Shown here one piece after another: positions 10,703 through 21,441 of a stretch of DNA of 64,000 nucleotides. Position 1 is the stretch's first letter, and every line of letters starts with the position of its first letter. The stretch is from Cryptomeria japonica. Lineage: Eukaryota > Streptophyta > Pinopsida > Cupressales > Cupressaceae. Location: assembly GCF_030272615.1 (NCBI RefSeq), contig NC_081411.1, positions 39,981,140 to 40,045,139 on the forward strand, in the 5' to 3' direction. The notes beneath the pieces are model-generated. The model did not search any database, was not told the origin of the DNA, and worked only from the letters and a program-made list of their open reading frames with translations. The position numbers and the translations under genes are program-made.

Positions 10703-11323
10703 TCACAAATTGTTGTAATATATGAATGGATTTGGATCCGCTTTTACAGTCACTTCAACTCCATTGTGTGGAAACTTGATACATCGATGATACATTGAGG
10801 GAACAACTCTCATTTCATGAATCCATGGGCGTCCTAGCAATATGTTGTATGTGGGATCCAGGTCTAGGACTTGACAAACCACATCCTTTGTAACCAGTCC
10901 AACTCTGAGAGGCAAGGTGACTGTGCCTTTGGATGAACGCTCTTCATCATCATATGCCTTGATGGTAATTTTGTTTGTAGAATTCATAGCTTTATCTGAA
11001 TATCCCAATTGTTTAATAGTGCTCAATGTACAAATGTTCAGACCTTCTCGTCCATCTATTAGGACTCATTTTATTTGGTGTTTGTGTAGGAAGGCTTCAA
11101 TATGTAAAGGTGTATTATGAGGCTAACTTACAGAGGTGTCATCGGCTTCTATGAATGTAAGGGAGTGTGGAATGGAAAGGTATCCCACCATGGCTTGAAA
11201 TTGGTCCATGTTCAGATTAGTAGGGATAAAAGTGTCTCTCAAGATTTTATCAAGAATGGCTTTATGTGCAGGGGATATGCGTAAGAGCTCAAGGATTGAG
11301 ATAAGTGTCGGTGTCTTCCCTAA
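10703..11323 (-). pseudogene. pol: Tat-2 aspartic protease
   Basis: The retropepsin-like protease would mature Gag and Pol. The active-site region reads LIDGREGLNICTL (about 11025-11065). Then follow ITIKAYDDEERSSKG and the conserved tail [15 protein letters not shown]. In this family the catalytic Asp is usually followed by Asn-Gly or Gly-Gly rather than Ser/Thr-Gly, and here the triplet is D-G-R. In-frame stops at 11324-11326 (TAG), 11123-11125 (TAG) and 11066-11068 (TGA) all match Gln or Arg codons changed by C-to-T. There is no frameshift against gag. Confidence 0.88.
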
Positions 11324-13630
11324 CTATTCTACAAGATCATACTCAGGTTTGCTTGATGAGGAAGAAGTGTTTTTAGCTGGAGCACCTTGCAAGGTGAATT
11401 TACCTTGATGAGTTGTAACATTACATTCAGAGGTAGGTTCAGAAGAAGATCCAATGCCTTTTAGGACAATCTTGGGTCTTTGGGTAGAATTCTCAAGCAT
11501 TTTGTCCTTGATGATAATGTTAGAGACATAATTATCCATCGAAATGTGGCTGATAGTTGAATCATAGTTATAAGATGCTTTGGTATAGTTGGTTTGGTCA
11601 TCTGTGGCTTTAGCTTTTCCCTTGTCATGTTTTGGGAATGGTTCTTTAAATATTTCATGTTCCTGATTGGATGAGTATCCCTCAATCTCAATGTCACCTC
11701 TATCAATAACATCTTGTATGATGTTCTTCAGCCGATGGCAATTTGCTGTCTTATGACCCTTACTTTTATGAAATTCACAATACTCATCATCATTCCACCA
11801 ATTTGGTTTAACCTTTGGCTCATATGGAGGTAGATTTGGAATCGTTATTATTTTTTTTGTCATGAGCTTCTTGAAAACTAACTCAAGTGGTTCTCCCAAT
11901 GGAGTGCACTTCCTTCGTGACTTGGAAGTTGTTTGAGTATTCACTTGATTGTTTGTAGAGCTTGATCCAGAAAAAACAATTTTGGGTCATACTGTATTGG
12001 CATCCACAACACCATCATTGACTGTGTTCTTATTTTTATTCCAAAATCTTGGATTGTCTTTTCCTTTAAAGTCATCTTTGTTTTCCTTGAATATTTTAAT
12101 GACTCCTTGCTCAATTAGGACCTTCTCTGTCGCTAAGCTTTTTTCAATGACATCCTTGAAAGTGGACAGGCAAGCTTTTCTTAGATCATAACCAATATCT
12201 TTGTTAACATTTTGAGTGAACATTTCTACTATTTGTTTTTGTGGGATTTCACAAGAGCATCTACTGGCTAAATTCCTCCATCTTTGTAAGAATGATGAAA
12301 AAGACTCTCCATCCCTTTTCTTGGTGTTGCACAAAGTAGTGACTGATATGTCCATCTCTATGTTGTATGAGAAATGTTGGATAAATGCCTCTGCTAAGTC
12401 ACCCCATGATTTAATTCTAGGTGAAAGTTGGGAGAACCATTCCATAGCTTGATCACCTAAGCTTTGTGGGAATAATCTCATCAAATATGTCTCTTTTGCT
12501 ACTACCTCAATGCAAGTTGTGAAAAATTGTCTTATATGTGCCTTAGGATCCCCTTTGCCTCTATATTTATCAAACTTAGGTGTCACAAAGTGTGTATGAA
12601 ATGGAGGCATTGGAATTCTTTTATCAAATGGATAAGGACATATGTCTCTCATTGTGTAAGTTGGCTTCGGTTGATTTATGTCCTCTATTTTCTTTTGTAA
12701 ATCCTTGATTTTCTATTCCAAATTGTTCTTAGGTGGAGACCGACTTCTTGGACCATACCCCATGCATGAAGCACCAAGTGAGAGAAGAGCATGTTGCATA
12801 TATGGTTTATATTGATCATACACATGTTCATATGGAGGAGGTCTATAATGATGCTGCGTATATAGACCACTTGGTATAGATTCATGATGAGGAGCGGAAT
12901 ATCTACTTTGTCCTTGTATACCATACTCTACAGGCATATCATGAGTTTGTTCTAATGTGTTATCCCAAAATTTGACACGGGGTTTCCTTATGTCCAAATT
13001 TTGATCGTGCCTTTGGATATCCAATTGTTTTGGTGGTTGATCCTTAGCATTGGTATGTGATTGAGTATATTTTTCTGCATAAGACTTCCATAATGATCTG
13101 CGAAGGTGAGTATCATATGCTTGACCATGTGTGTATGGGACCTCTAGTTTTTGAAACAAAAATGATTGTGATTTAGGCACAAGATGTGGTCCTTTATTGC
13201 CTCCACTATTAGGCCTCCTTTGATTCATGTTGAGGTGAGGTTGTTGCAAAGGTTGATTTTCCATTATTTGAGACATATCAAAATCATGAGGGATCTTGGC
13301 TCCACTTTGTGCCATCACTTGTAAGAAGTATTTTCTATCTCTCTTCATTATTTCCTCAACCAATCGATTGAAATGGGGATCCATAATGGTGTCTTCCACT
13401 TATGTTGAATGTACATAAAAGTTGTCCATATTGTCATTGTGTGTATCATTGTTGTTTGTAGTGTCCATGTTCTCAATATTTGGAATGTTTTTATAGGCAT
13501 CCATGTCAGGTAATGTAGTATGATCAGAATTGAAGAAGATATCATTGCCATACTCATAAGAACTCATGTTTGTGGACTCTTGAGCCTCTTTAACTTCTCT
13601 CCTAGATTTTTGGGAACGAGTTTCAACCAT
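11324..13630 (-). pseudogene. gag: Tat-2 gag, one frame with three nonsense codons
   Basis: This is a 769-codon frame from the ATG at 13630. It starts MVETRSQKSRREVKEAQ, then an acidic Asn/Asp-rich region, then a segment with PHFNRLVEEIMKRDRKYFLQ. A predicted coiled coil (LEQKIKDLQKKIEDI if the stop is read as Gln) precedes the capsid domain at about 12650-12060 (DKYRGKGDPKAHIRQFF, AMEWFSQLSPRIKSWGDL). The zinc knuckle C-x2-H-x4-H-x4-C is at 11738-11779 (CEFHKSKGHKTANC), a form normal for Tat Gags. Stops are at 13400-13402 (TAA), 12713-12715 (TAG) and 11987-11989 (TGA). All are explained by single C-to-T changes and no indel breaks the frame. Protease follows in the same frame. Confidence 0.93.
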
Positions 13631-14157
13631 GAACTAGGTATTGACCAGGATGTGTGAGACTAGATGAAAATGGAAAGAGTATGGAAGACCAAGAGTTGGA
13701 TGGAATGTAAATGAATCTAAGGTTTACTTGTAATGTCCAAAGCGTAAGACCAAGTATGTATGTAGTAGAGTAGGTGTGACTTCCAAAGAGATGATAGTTT
13801 CTCTTGATGTGGTAAGTTGACCTTGACTATAGGCAAGACCAAACGAGACCCAAAGGTGATAGACCTTGATGAGGGACCACTTAGCAAAATGTTGTTGTAT
13901 GTAGTGTGTTGACAAAGCAAGATGAGGACAAGCAAGTGACCTTTCGACTCAAGTTTAGACAAATGTGAATGTAATGTAAGATGTAAAGCAATGATGTACT
14001 TTGTGAGACCCAAACATAGGTTGAATGCTAGATGAAAACCTGAGAGATAACCTAGGAAGCTCAATAAGTCTGAAACTGACTGTTCTTGTTTGTTGGACTA
14101 TAAAAAATTTTCAATTCTGAATATAGATGTGCATGTATACTTCACAGGCATGCTTAA

Positions 14158-14310
14158 ATGACACAGACGTGATTCTGTCAAACACAGACGTGGTTTTGTC
14201 AGACACAGATGCATTTCTGAGATGATGTAAGTGCAATGTTGTTCAAAAGACACAAACACATTTCTACCCTTCACAGACGCGGTTATATGACACAGACATG
14301 TTTCTGCAAA
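14158..14310 (-). repeat. CACAGACG-type short repeats, gag-proximal cluster
   Basis: The + strand shows recurrent ACACAGACGTG, ACACAGATGC, TCACAGACGC and ACACAGACATG at about 20-40-base spacing, each usually followed by a TTCT/TTTTGTC tail. The units are degenerate and vary mainly at CG sites. Confidence 0.7.
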
Positions 14311-15539
14311 CTAAGATCGATTTTTCCAATCTGTGAAGTTGTTTTGTTGTGACCAAATCTGAATGTTTGACTATTTTTTGTGACAAGAGGACACAGTGTT
14401 GATGAAGACTCAATGTTTGCAGGTGTTTAGACTCAAAATGACTCAAAAGAAAGTGTGTTGTTTGATGTAAAATTGTTTTGAATACACTTGAAGACACAAA
14501 AGACACAATGTTTTGATGTTTGGTCTTGAATGTTTGATTGTTTAAAATAAGTCAAGCACAATTCTTATGGCTGGCTAGGACAATACTTGTTGATTCCCAC
14601 ATGAGGCTACGCTATTTAGAGTGGATACTTAGATGCTTGACCCCACTGGCTCCACCCTTGGCACTTACTTCTCGAGGTAGCCAAGAATCAGTCCCAACGA
14701 AAACTCCTCATGGCAAACTTTGTATCTCTACCAAGAACCGTATGTGTGTGGGCTGCTCCAGAGGTCCGACCTCTTGCCCCAGCAACTAGAAGGATTTTGG
14801 CTTCTAAAACAAAGAGGTGCTAGTAAGGGCATCTGCTCGTGTGGCCATACATGCGATACTTTCAGTTCTATAAATATAGAAGGCTCCCAGCCGGTAGGGG
14901 TTACACCCTACAAATGATCAAATAAATTTGATCAAATAGGTTTATGGGGAGACATAGTGTCGGTATGAACTAATCGGCACACGTTATCCATAGTTTTCAC
15001 CATGAATACAGTTGTTTATAGTGGTTCGGAAGAGGTGGGTTTTCCTCGCTACCACTTGGGCCGTTCTCTCCTCACTAGTAGTCCTAATGACCACATAGGG
15101 AGACAGGCCCTCTAAAGATGAAACAAAAAGAGCCTATTGCCCAAGACACAAAGGACACTGGTTCAATTTTAGTGCACCAATTGAAGTGTTTACTAATCTA
15201 TGAAAACAAGGCACACAATGAAAGATCAAAAACCCTTGTCAAGATCCTGCAACAAAGATTTGTTAGTCATTTGGATTGTTTCAAATGATCACCCCTTCCT
15301 ACAAGCACACAAGTTAGGTAAATTTTAGATCCAAAAGAATTTGTGAAAATAGGGGCCTTCAACAAAATGATTTTGCTTTCAAGACAAGTTGCACCAATTT
15401 TGTTATCTAGATCTGAAGATGTTAGTTCAATATAAACCCGATCTAAAATCCGAATGACAAAAAACCAAATCAAAGAAACCAAAATGCAACAACTGCACAC
15501 AAACACGGTTATCAGAAACACAAACATTATATAAATTCA

Positions 15540-15760
15540 CATACATGGTTAGATTTGACATAGATGCGATTCCTGACCACAGACGTGGTTCCTGAACACA
15601 AACGCGTCAGAAGACTTCACAGATGCGACTAGGGAGAACAGACGCACTTCTTGGAATCTGCAAAAAAAAAAAAATACTGTCGAAGGCGCAGACGCGACTC
15701 TAGATGTCACAGACACGACAGGAAATCAAAAACACGATCCGAAAGTATGCAGATGCGAAA
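15540..15760 (-). repeat. CACAGACG-type short repeats, LTR-proximal cluster
   Basis: The same repeat word as at 14158-14310 recurs here: CACAGACGTGG, CACAAACGCG, CACAGATGCGAC, AACAGACGCAC, CGCAGACGCGAC, CACAGACACGAC. The two clusters bracket the leader. Confidence 0.7.
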
Positions 15761-15848
15761 ATATCAAAATGTTGTCAGAAATGTCAGATCTGCAACTTCA
15801 AAAACACAAAATCTACAACAAAAGATGTTAAATGCAAAAGGGACAAGA

Positions 15849-15866
15849 GTCCCACCGGGCGTGCCA
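15849..15866 (-). other. Tat-2 primer binding site (tRNA not assigned)
   Basis: Read on the - strand, TGGCACGCCCGGTGGGAC begins three bases after the LTR end. The TGG start (complement of a tRNA CCA end) and the position fit a primer site. I cannot name the tRNA with confidence. Confidence 0.7.
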
Positions 15867-15869
15867 AAA

Positions 15870-16643
15870 TGTATACGATGAAAATGGATAACAACAATAT
15901 TGAAAGACTAAATGAATTCAACCACAAAACCCTAGCCTAACAACAACAAAGATCCACCATAACATCTGAAGATTACCTAAGACAATGCAAATCAAATGAA
16001 ATCACAAAGATTATACCATCACATGTCCAATAGGGTTTGGATCTCCATTCTTCCTATCTCCATTGATCTTTCTTGATATATTTTCTCTCAGATTTTGTGT
16101 GCACAAGAGCTCAACAAAGACCGGAAATGTGGTTGCAAGTAGGATCACATATGAAAAATCGAATGCTAGGATGCTTGATTAGAATGTATATGTCTAGGGG
16201 TTGAATGCATAGAATCTGTAGGGTTGATAATGAAGGAAACATCTCCTTATATAGAAGACACTATAAGAAATGGAGGGATAAGATTGAGAGGTGTAAAAGA
16301 TAAATGGTCAGCTATGATTAGAGGGTAGGTAGTGTATGAATTAAGAGATGAATGACATGTGTCATAAGTAGAAAAGGCTAATGAATTAATTAAATAAATA
16401 AAGATTTATTTAATTAATAGAAGAAGTGGGATCAATTAAATAAATAAGATATTTATTTAATTTGGGAAAAGGATAATTTAAATAAATAAATGAATGTATT
16501 TAAATGAGAAATAAGGCTAGAAGAGGATAAATGAATTAATTAAATAAATAAAGATTTATTTAATTAATAGAATAATTAGGCTAAAATAATTAAATAAATA
16601 AAGATATTTATTTAATTAGACTGGACGATTTTAGGTGTCTACA
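15870..16643 (-). repeat. Tat-2 5' LTR
   Basis: 774 bp. In its own direction it starts TGTAGACACCTAAAATCG and ends ATCGTATACA. An AT-rich block of ATTAAATAAATA-type repeats follows the start. A TATA-like CTATATAAGG lies near 16250. A second copy of the same LTR family is at 37661-38446, which confirms its limits. Confidence 0.92.
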
Positions 16644-16648
16644 ATAAC

Positions 16649-17166
16649 AATACTAGACAATCCACCTTATGAACCAAAAGTGAAACCTACATGGTGGAAT
16701 GATGATGAGTTTCATGAGTATCACAAGAGTAAAGGACATAAGACTAGCAATTGTACTAGATTGAAGAACTTTATACAAGATCTTATTAACAAGGGCAACA
16801 TAGAAGTCGATGGTCACACTTCTAATGAGAAACATGCAATGTTTAAGGAACCATTCCCAAAACATGATAAGGAAAAAGTCAAAGCAAACAACCAAGCTAA
16901 TTGTGCTAAGATGTCTTATGATTATGATTCCACTACTAACCATATTTCAATGGACAATCATGTTTCTACCATCATTTTATCAAGGACAAAACTCCCGAAA
17001 CACTAAAGTTGTTTTGAAAGGTATTGGACTTGCATCTTCCTCATCTAATGACGAAACCTCTAAATGCAATGTTACAACTCAACAGGGTAAATTCACCTTG
17101 CAAGGTGTTCCATCCAAGACCACAACTTCATCATCTACCAAGAATGAGTATGACCTTGTAGACTAG
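16649..17166 (+). pseudogene. gag: Tat-1 gag, zinc-knuckle end
   Basis: The sequence continues from base 1500 with ILDNPPYEPKVKPTWW and then HEYHKSKGHKTSNC, the nucleic-acid-binding knuckle. In Tat-2 and Tat-3 the first ligand is Cys; here it is His (codon CAT), so the site is altered. The frame shifts near 16975, where the 16635-17006 and 16810-17166 frames overlap. It ends QGKFTLQGVPSKTTTSSS...YDLVD at a TAG (17164-17166) that is also present at the matching place in Tat-2. Confidence 0.85.
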
Positions 17167-17790
17167 TTAGGTAAGACACCTGCTTATCTCCATCCTTGAG
17201 CTTTTGTGCATCTTCCCTTCAAAACAGGCTATTCTTGATAGAGCATTGAGATAAACCTACATTCCAACTCATTTGAATGTGGACCAGTTTAAAGACATGG
17301 TGGGATGCCTTTCCACTCCACATTGCCTTACATTCATAGAAGCCAATGACCTATCCCCATGTCAACCACACATGCACCCCTCCATATTGAAGCCTTTTTC
17401 CATAAGAACCGCATCAAATAAATCTTGATAGATGGAGGAGTAGGTCTAAGCATTTTCACATTGAAAATAATCTTACAATTGGGATACTCTGAACAAACTA
17501 TGGATTCAAGAAATAAGATCACCATTAAAGCATATGATGATGAGGAACACTCATCCAAAGGAACAATCACCTTAACTTTGAGGGTTGGTCCAGTGATAAA
17601 GGATGTGGTTTTCCAAGTCCTTGATTTAGATCTCACATACAACATACTTTTGTGATGACCATGGATACATGAAATGCGGGCAGTACCATCAACATATCAT
17701 AAATGCATCAAATTCCCTTACAATGGAATTGAAGTGGCAGCCAAAGGTGATCCAAACCTCTATATATTGTAGTAACCAGTGATCTAGACC
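17167..17790 (+). pseudogene. pol: Tat-1 aspartic protease
   Basis: The retropepsin-like region has ILIDGGVGLSIFTLK at about 17425, ITIKAYDDEEHSSKGTI, and the tail motif PWIHEMRAVPSTYH. Two adjacent TGA codons at 17653-17658 stand where relatives have Gly-Arg of LLGRPWIH. The upstream part (17167-17420) has frame breaks and is readable only in pieces. It would have cleaved Gag-Pol and is now dead. Confidence 0.82.
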
Positions 17791-18142
17791 TAAGCTATTA
17801 GTCCCAGCCAATAGAGAAGCAACTCCATCTTTAGCATATGTTAATCCAGAATCATTGTAAACTTCTACATTGAAACAAGGAGAGCTCAAAGGAAAATACA
17901 AGGACAAAGGCATGGGAGAATATAGTTTGAATCAAACCATGTACCTAAGACAACTAGTAGATTCTCCTAAGGACTATGGATGAACACATCCTTCAAATAA
18001 ACTATGCACAATCATAATAAAATGGGATTCCATTACATTCAAGAAATGGGGTGAGATGGAAGAGGAAGATGTTTACAAAATGTTTTATAAAGAAACTGGA
18101 GAAGAATATAAACAAGACCACATCGCAATACCATGTTAGAAC

Positions 18143-18285
18143 TATGGAAAAGGTTTTAAGTCATTACAAAAGTTTGGATACGATGGAAAAATCCCTCTTG
18201 GGTTCCAAAAGAGAGGTATTGTTGAGCCCTTGCAACTAGAGCTAGTATCAAAGAGGCAATGCACCATAGGACTTGGATTTGCACC
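18143..18285 (+). pseudogene. G-patch-like motif after the Tat-1 protease
   Basis: The frame reads YGKGFKSLQKFGYDGKIPLG, then a basic turn and LGF near the end. This follows the glycine pattern of G-patch domains (a short RNA-binding or helicase-contact motif). The same motif follows the protease in Tat-3 at 58288-58419. G-patch motifs next to a retroviral-type protease are known from betaretroviruses. The assignment here rests on the glycine pattern only. Confidence 0.6.
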
Positions 18286-18300
18286 ATTGATATTATGTGG

Positions 18301-19041
18301 TTGGGTGAACTCACAATAATGGTTCCTACTTTTTGCCACTTTTGACACTCAGATGAACATTTTTAAAATAATCTTCAATTTCCAACAACTATAAATTTTA
18401 AACTATTAAGAATTTGAAGATCATGTAAATTAGTGATTTGTAGCATTTTTTCTATAGATTCTTTTATTTTTTTTGAAGATTTGTTTTTTAAAATTTCCAT
18501 CTCCTTTGAAAAGTAGTTTTTTATAGAAAACTACATTTTTTAAGAGTGATGTGCCTCCCGAAATGCATAAATTTTTTCTATAAATGATACAAACTCAATT
18601 CTTTCGAATTTTGGTTTGTAACATCAATATCTAGGGCTTGTAGTTGGTTTGATAGTAATATGTTGAATATTTTTCATTTTATTAAGTTTTGAAGTCCAAC
18701 TTATTATATTTTAGAAATAGGTGTATGTTTGAACACATGACTTGTTCTATATAATCGAAATTCAATTTTATGTTTTTTGTTAGAAAGAAGACATCAATAC
18801 CTAGCGCATAGATATTTTTCAGACTTTTTTTGAATTAGTTTCCTAGTTTCCCCAATGCATTGAACAGAGAAGTTCATATTCAGTGAAAACCAATATTTTG
18901 TAAAATTAAAAAAATAAGATCATAATAAATTCACAATGTAATAAAATTATACTCATTGGAAATCTTGCTCTAAGCACTACCATCTTATATTTTTGGGTTA
19001 TCAATATTATCTCATTAGAACCTCAAACCAGAGGTTTGAAG
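18301..19041 (+). other. AT-rich spacer
   Basis: No gene, RNA or recognisable repeat is seen. It includes T-rich tracts (18440-18540). The last five bases (TGAAG, 19037-19041) form the left, imperfect target duplication of Copia-B. Confidence 0.6.
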
Positions 19042-20318
19042 TGTTGGCATTATGGATGAATTGATTATGTGTTGCATTCATGTTTTGTCATTGATGTCAA
19101 CACTAGCTGATGTAGTTGGTTATCAGCACCGACAGACTCGTTTTAGTTACCGGTAGGAGGTCTAGTGTTACCAGTAGATGAGACTATCTATTGGACACTT
19201 CCAACATGTTTGGATCAGTGAAGTATATTTGATTTCATGTGCTATATGCTCCATGAGTATGTTTTGGCCAGTTGGAATTGGCTTGGTAATTGGATGTTAT
19301 CATACACTCTGGTAAACCCTTATCGACACTAGTTTAAGGCTTTACCGGTAGAGCTTTCATTTAGGAATCTTGGAAGTATGCATAAGTGGTGTTGGTGTGG
19401 CTTTCAGATGGATTTCAAGATGTTGAAGATGTTCTTTGATCGTACTTCAATTACTTGAAGACATTGCTTTGGCGTAATGGACTCATAATAGGTCTGGTAC
19501 CTATCTTGGTTATGGACTGGTATCATGCTAACATGTACTCTACATGTTACCGGGATGCTTCGAGATGTTTTATGGATTTGTTATTATTGATTTTCTCTTA
19601 AGCCGACATGGCATATCATTGTAAATGGAATTATGTAATTTTAATATCTTTAGGTGGCCAACCTAATTGGTTTTGACCTTAGGGTTTGTATAAATAAAAG
19701 GTAGAAACTCTTTGCAAAGTATCATGGTTGTGGAAAATGTCATGGTCAAGGATTGTAATGTTCGAATATTGTAATGTCATTTAGGTAGAGGAGTTGGTCG
19801 ATCATTGGTGATTGAATTGGATTCAAAAGAGGATTTAGTCCTCTGGCATTGAGCTTAACCGGGACTATAATCGGGCATAGTAGATGCTATCTCTTGCAGT
19901 TCACTTTATTGGATTGTTGTCCATTCTTCTTGAGGTGGTTTTAACCTCTGTAGTCAGCGAGACTCTTTTGTAATGAGCAGTACACTCTACGTAGTGTGCC
20001 ATCCTGCAAGTGCAGGCCCCTCATTGTAACACATACTTTATGCAGAAGTATCATCTGACTGTGGGTAGGCTTCCCACCGTGGTTTTTCCCTTTTTGGGTT
20101 TTCCACATATAAATCATGGTGTTATGTGGTATGGTTTTTTTGCATTGATTATCTGGTTAAGTGTTAAGTTGTATTGCTTACCGGTATCTGTTTCTACTGG
20201 CATATGTATGTGCTTTACCAGTACTTGATTTATTTAAGGTTGTATTGTGGATTAAATGTTATAATTTGTTAACAACTGACTCACCCCCCCTCTCAGTTGT
20301 TCACCGGTTATCCTAACA
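19042..20318 (+). repeat. Copia-B 5' LTR
   Basis: 1277 bp, starts TGTTGGCATTATGG and ends TATCCTAACA. The TATA box TATAAATAAAAG is at 19689-19700. Near the end a C-run is flanked by AACTGA and TCAGTT, giving a possible hairpin. Confidence 0.94.
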
Positions 20319-20320
20319 AC

Positions 20321-20332
20321 TGGTATCAAAGC
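20321..20332 (+). other. Copia-B primer binding site (tRNA-Met type)
   Basis: TGGTATCAAAGC lies two bases after the LTR. It differs from the usual TGGTATCAGAGC by one G-to-A change. Confidence 0.88.
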
Positions 20333-20376
20333 CTTGGTCCTCTTTTGTAGAAGTTTAACCACTTGAGATAGATCCT

Positions 20377-21441
20377 ATGGCTACTAACACTTCTAATCCA
20401 CCAACAACTATTTTCAGAAGAGAAATTCCTAAGCTTGATGGAACAAAATATGGAATATGGAAGATCGAGATGGAGAATCATCTTAGATGTCTTGGCAATG
20501 ATATTTGGGAGATCACTGAGAAAGGATATACACCTTATGATCTGACATCTGGTAATCCTGCTCCTGTAGACTTGGATAAGAACACTGATAATGATTGCAG
20601 AGCTAGAGAAGCCCTCTTGTGTGCACTTACGGATCAATAGATTATGGGATTGACTGCAAATTGAATCAGCAAAGTTTATGTGGGATAAATTGCAGACTCT
20701 GAATGAAGGTGACCCTACTATGAAAATTTCTAAACTTGATGGTTACTGGGTAAGGTGTGAAAACTTGAAGATGGAAGATAATGAAAGAATTTCTATGTTT
20801 ATGGAAAGAGTAAATGAGATTGTTATGGGAATTCAATGTTGTGGAGGATCTTTGAGCGAACATGAAATAGTTTCCAAAGTCTTGGGAGCCCTTCCACTAC
20901 TTAAAAGTTGAAGGCAACTACTATTAATGAGTTGAGAACAATGGAAAACTCTTCAGTTAACAGAGACATTCTGATTGGGAAATTATTTGCTTTTGAACTT
21001 GAAGAATTTGGATCTTCTGGAGCTGTAAAGTCTAAACCTGCTTTTCATGCATCATCATCAACATCTACCAACAAGAGTGATTGGAAAGCCCTATATGCAA
21101 AATAACTGGAAGACATGAGGAAAGAAGATGAAGAATTTGAACAACTTGAAGCCTTATTTGCTAGAAGAGTACCTAAAGGTCCGACTGGAAGTAAGTATGA
21201 AGGAAAATAACCTTTTAAATGTTTTTCATGTAATAAGATTGGTCATTTTGCTTCTAGATGTACTGAAAGGAATGCAAGATTTGAGGAAAGAGTTAAGAAA
21301 TATCTTGAGCCTAACTAGAATGGATATAGATTCAAGAAGTATAAACATTGCTACATAGCAGATGAGGAAGGAGTAAGTGATGACTTTGGAGATGAACCGA
21401 CAGAAGATCATGCTAGTGCATTCAGTAATGGAAAGGAATGG
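20377..21441 (+). pseudogene. gag: Copia-B gag
   Basis: The ATG at 20377 opens MATNTSNPPTTIFRREIPKLDG and then KYGIWKIEMENHL, the usual copia Gag start. A TAG at 20638-20640 (Gln in relatives) is followed by frame changes (frame 1, then 2 from about 20670, then 1 from 20908). The central segment MWDKLQTLNEGDPTMKISKL is recognisable, and the zinc knuckle C-x2-C-x4-H-x4-C is at 21220-21261 (CFSCNKIGHFASRC). The protein would coat and package the RNA. It cannot be translated through. Confidence 0.9.

Larger units (their letters stand above)
13631..15848 (-). other. Tat-2 leader, between primer site and gag
   Basis: About 2.2 kb without a supported gene. It contains two clusters of a degenerate CACAGACGYG-type repeat (14158-14310 and 15540-15760). 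A central part (14487-15212) is also found inverted at 27075-27708. Long leaders of this kind are usual in Tat elements. Confidence 0.75.
1501..16643 (-). mobile_element. Tat-2: Ty3/gypsy Tat-type element inserted in Tat-1 gag; lacks RT and a recognisable 3' LTR
   Basis: The element reads right to left: 5' LTR (16643 to 15870), primer site, 2.2-kb leader, gag, protease, a Lys-rich region, an integrase C-terminal remnant, a 3' untranslated region and a terminus at 1501. It is bounded by the perfect 5-bp duplication ATAAC, and its ends are TGTA..TACA. Reverse transcriptase, RNase H and most of integrase are missing, so it could only have moved with enzymes from elsewhere, or lost them after insertion. 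Copia-A (2732-9203) sits in its 3' untranslated region. At the 1501 end only about the first 9-17 bases resemble the LTR terminus; the rest of a 774-bp 3' LTR is absent. Confidence 0.88.
16644..18300 (+). mobile_element. Tat-1, right part: gag end, protease, G-patch-like region
   Basis: The host element resumes here after Tat-2; 16644-16648 is the duplicated ATAAC. Coding similarity to Tat-2 and Tat-3 continues through the end of gag, protease and a G-patch-like motif, then stops near 18290-18310. No reverse transcriptase follows. Sequence after that point is unrelated AT-rich DNA, so Tat-1 is truncated on this side by deletion or by an old junction I cannot define. No 3' LTR is seen before Copia-B. 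Confidence 0.85.

Noticed and set aside
11738-11779. Defective zinc knuckle in Tat-2 Gag (His for the second Cys)
   Set aside because: C-x2-H-x4-H-x4-C is also seen in Tat-3 and is usual in Tat Gags, so it is a family trait, not a loss.
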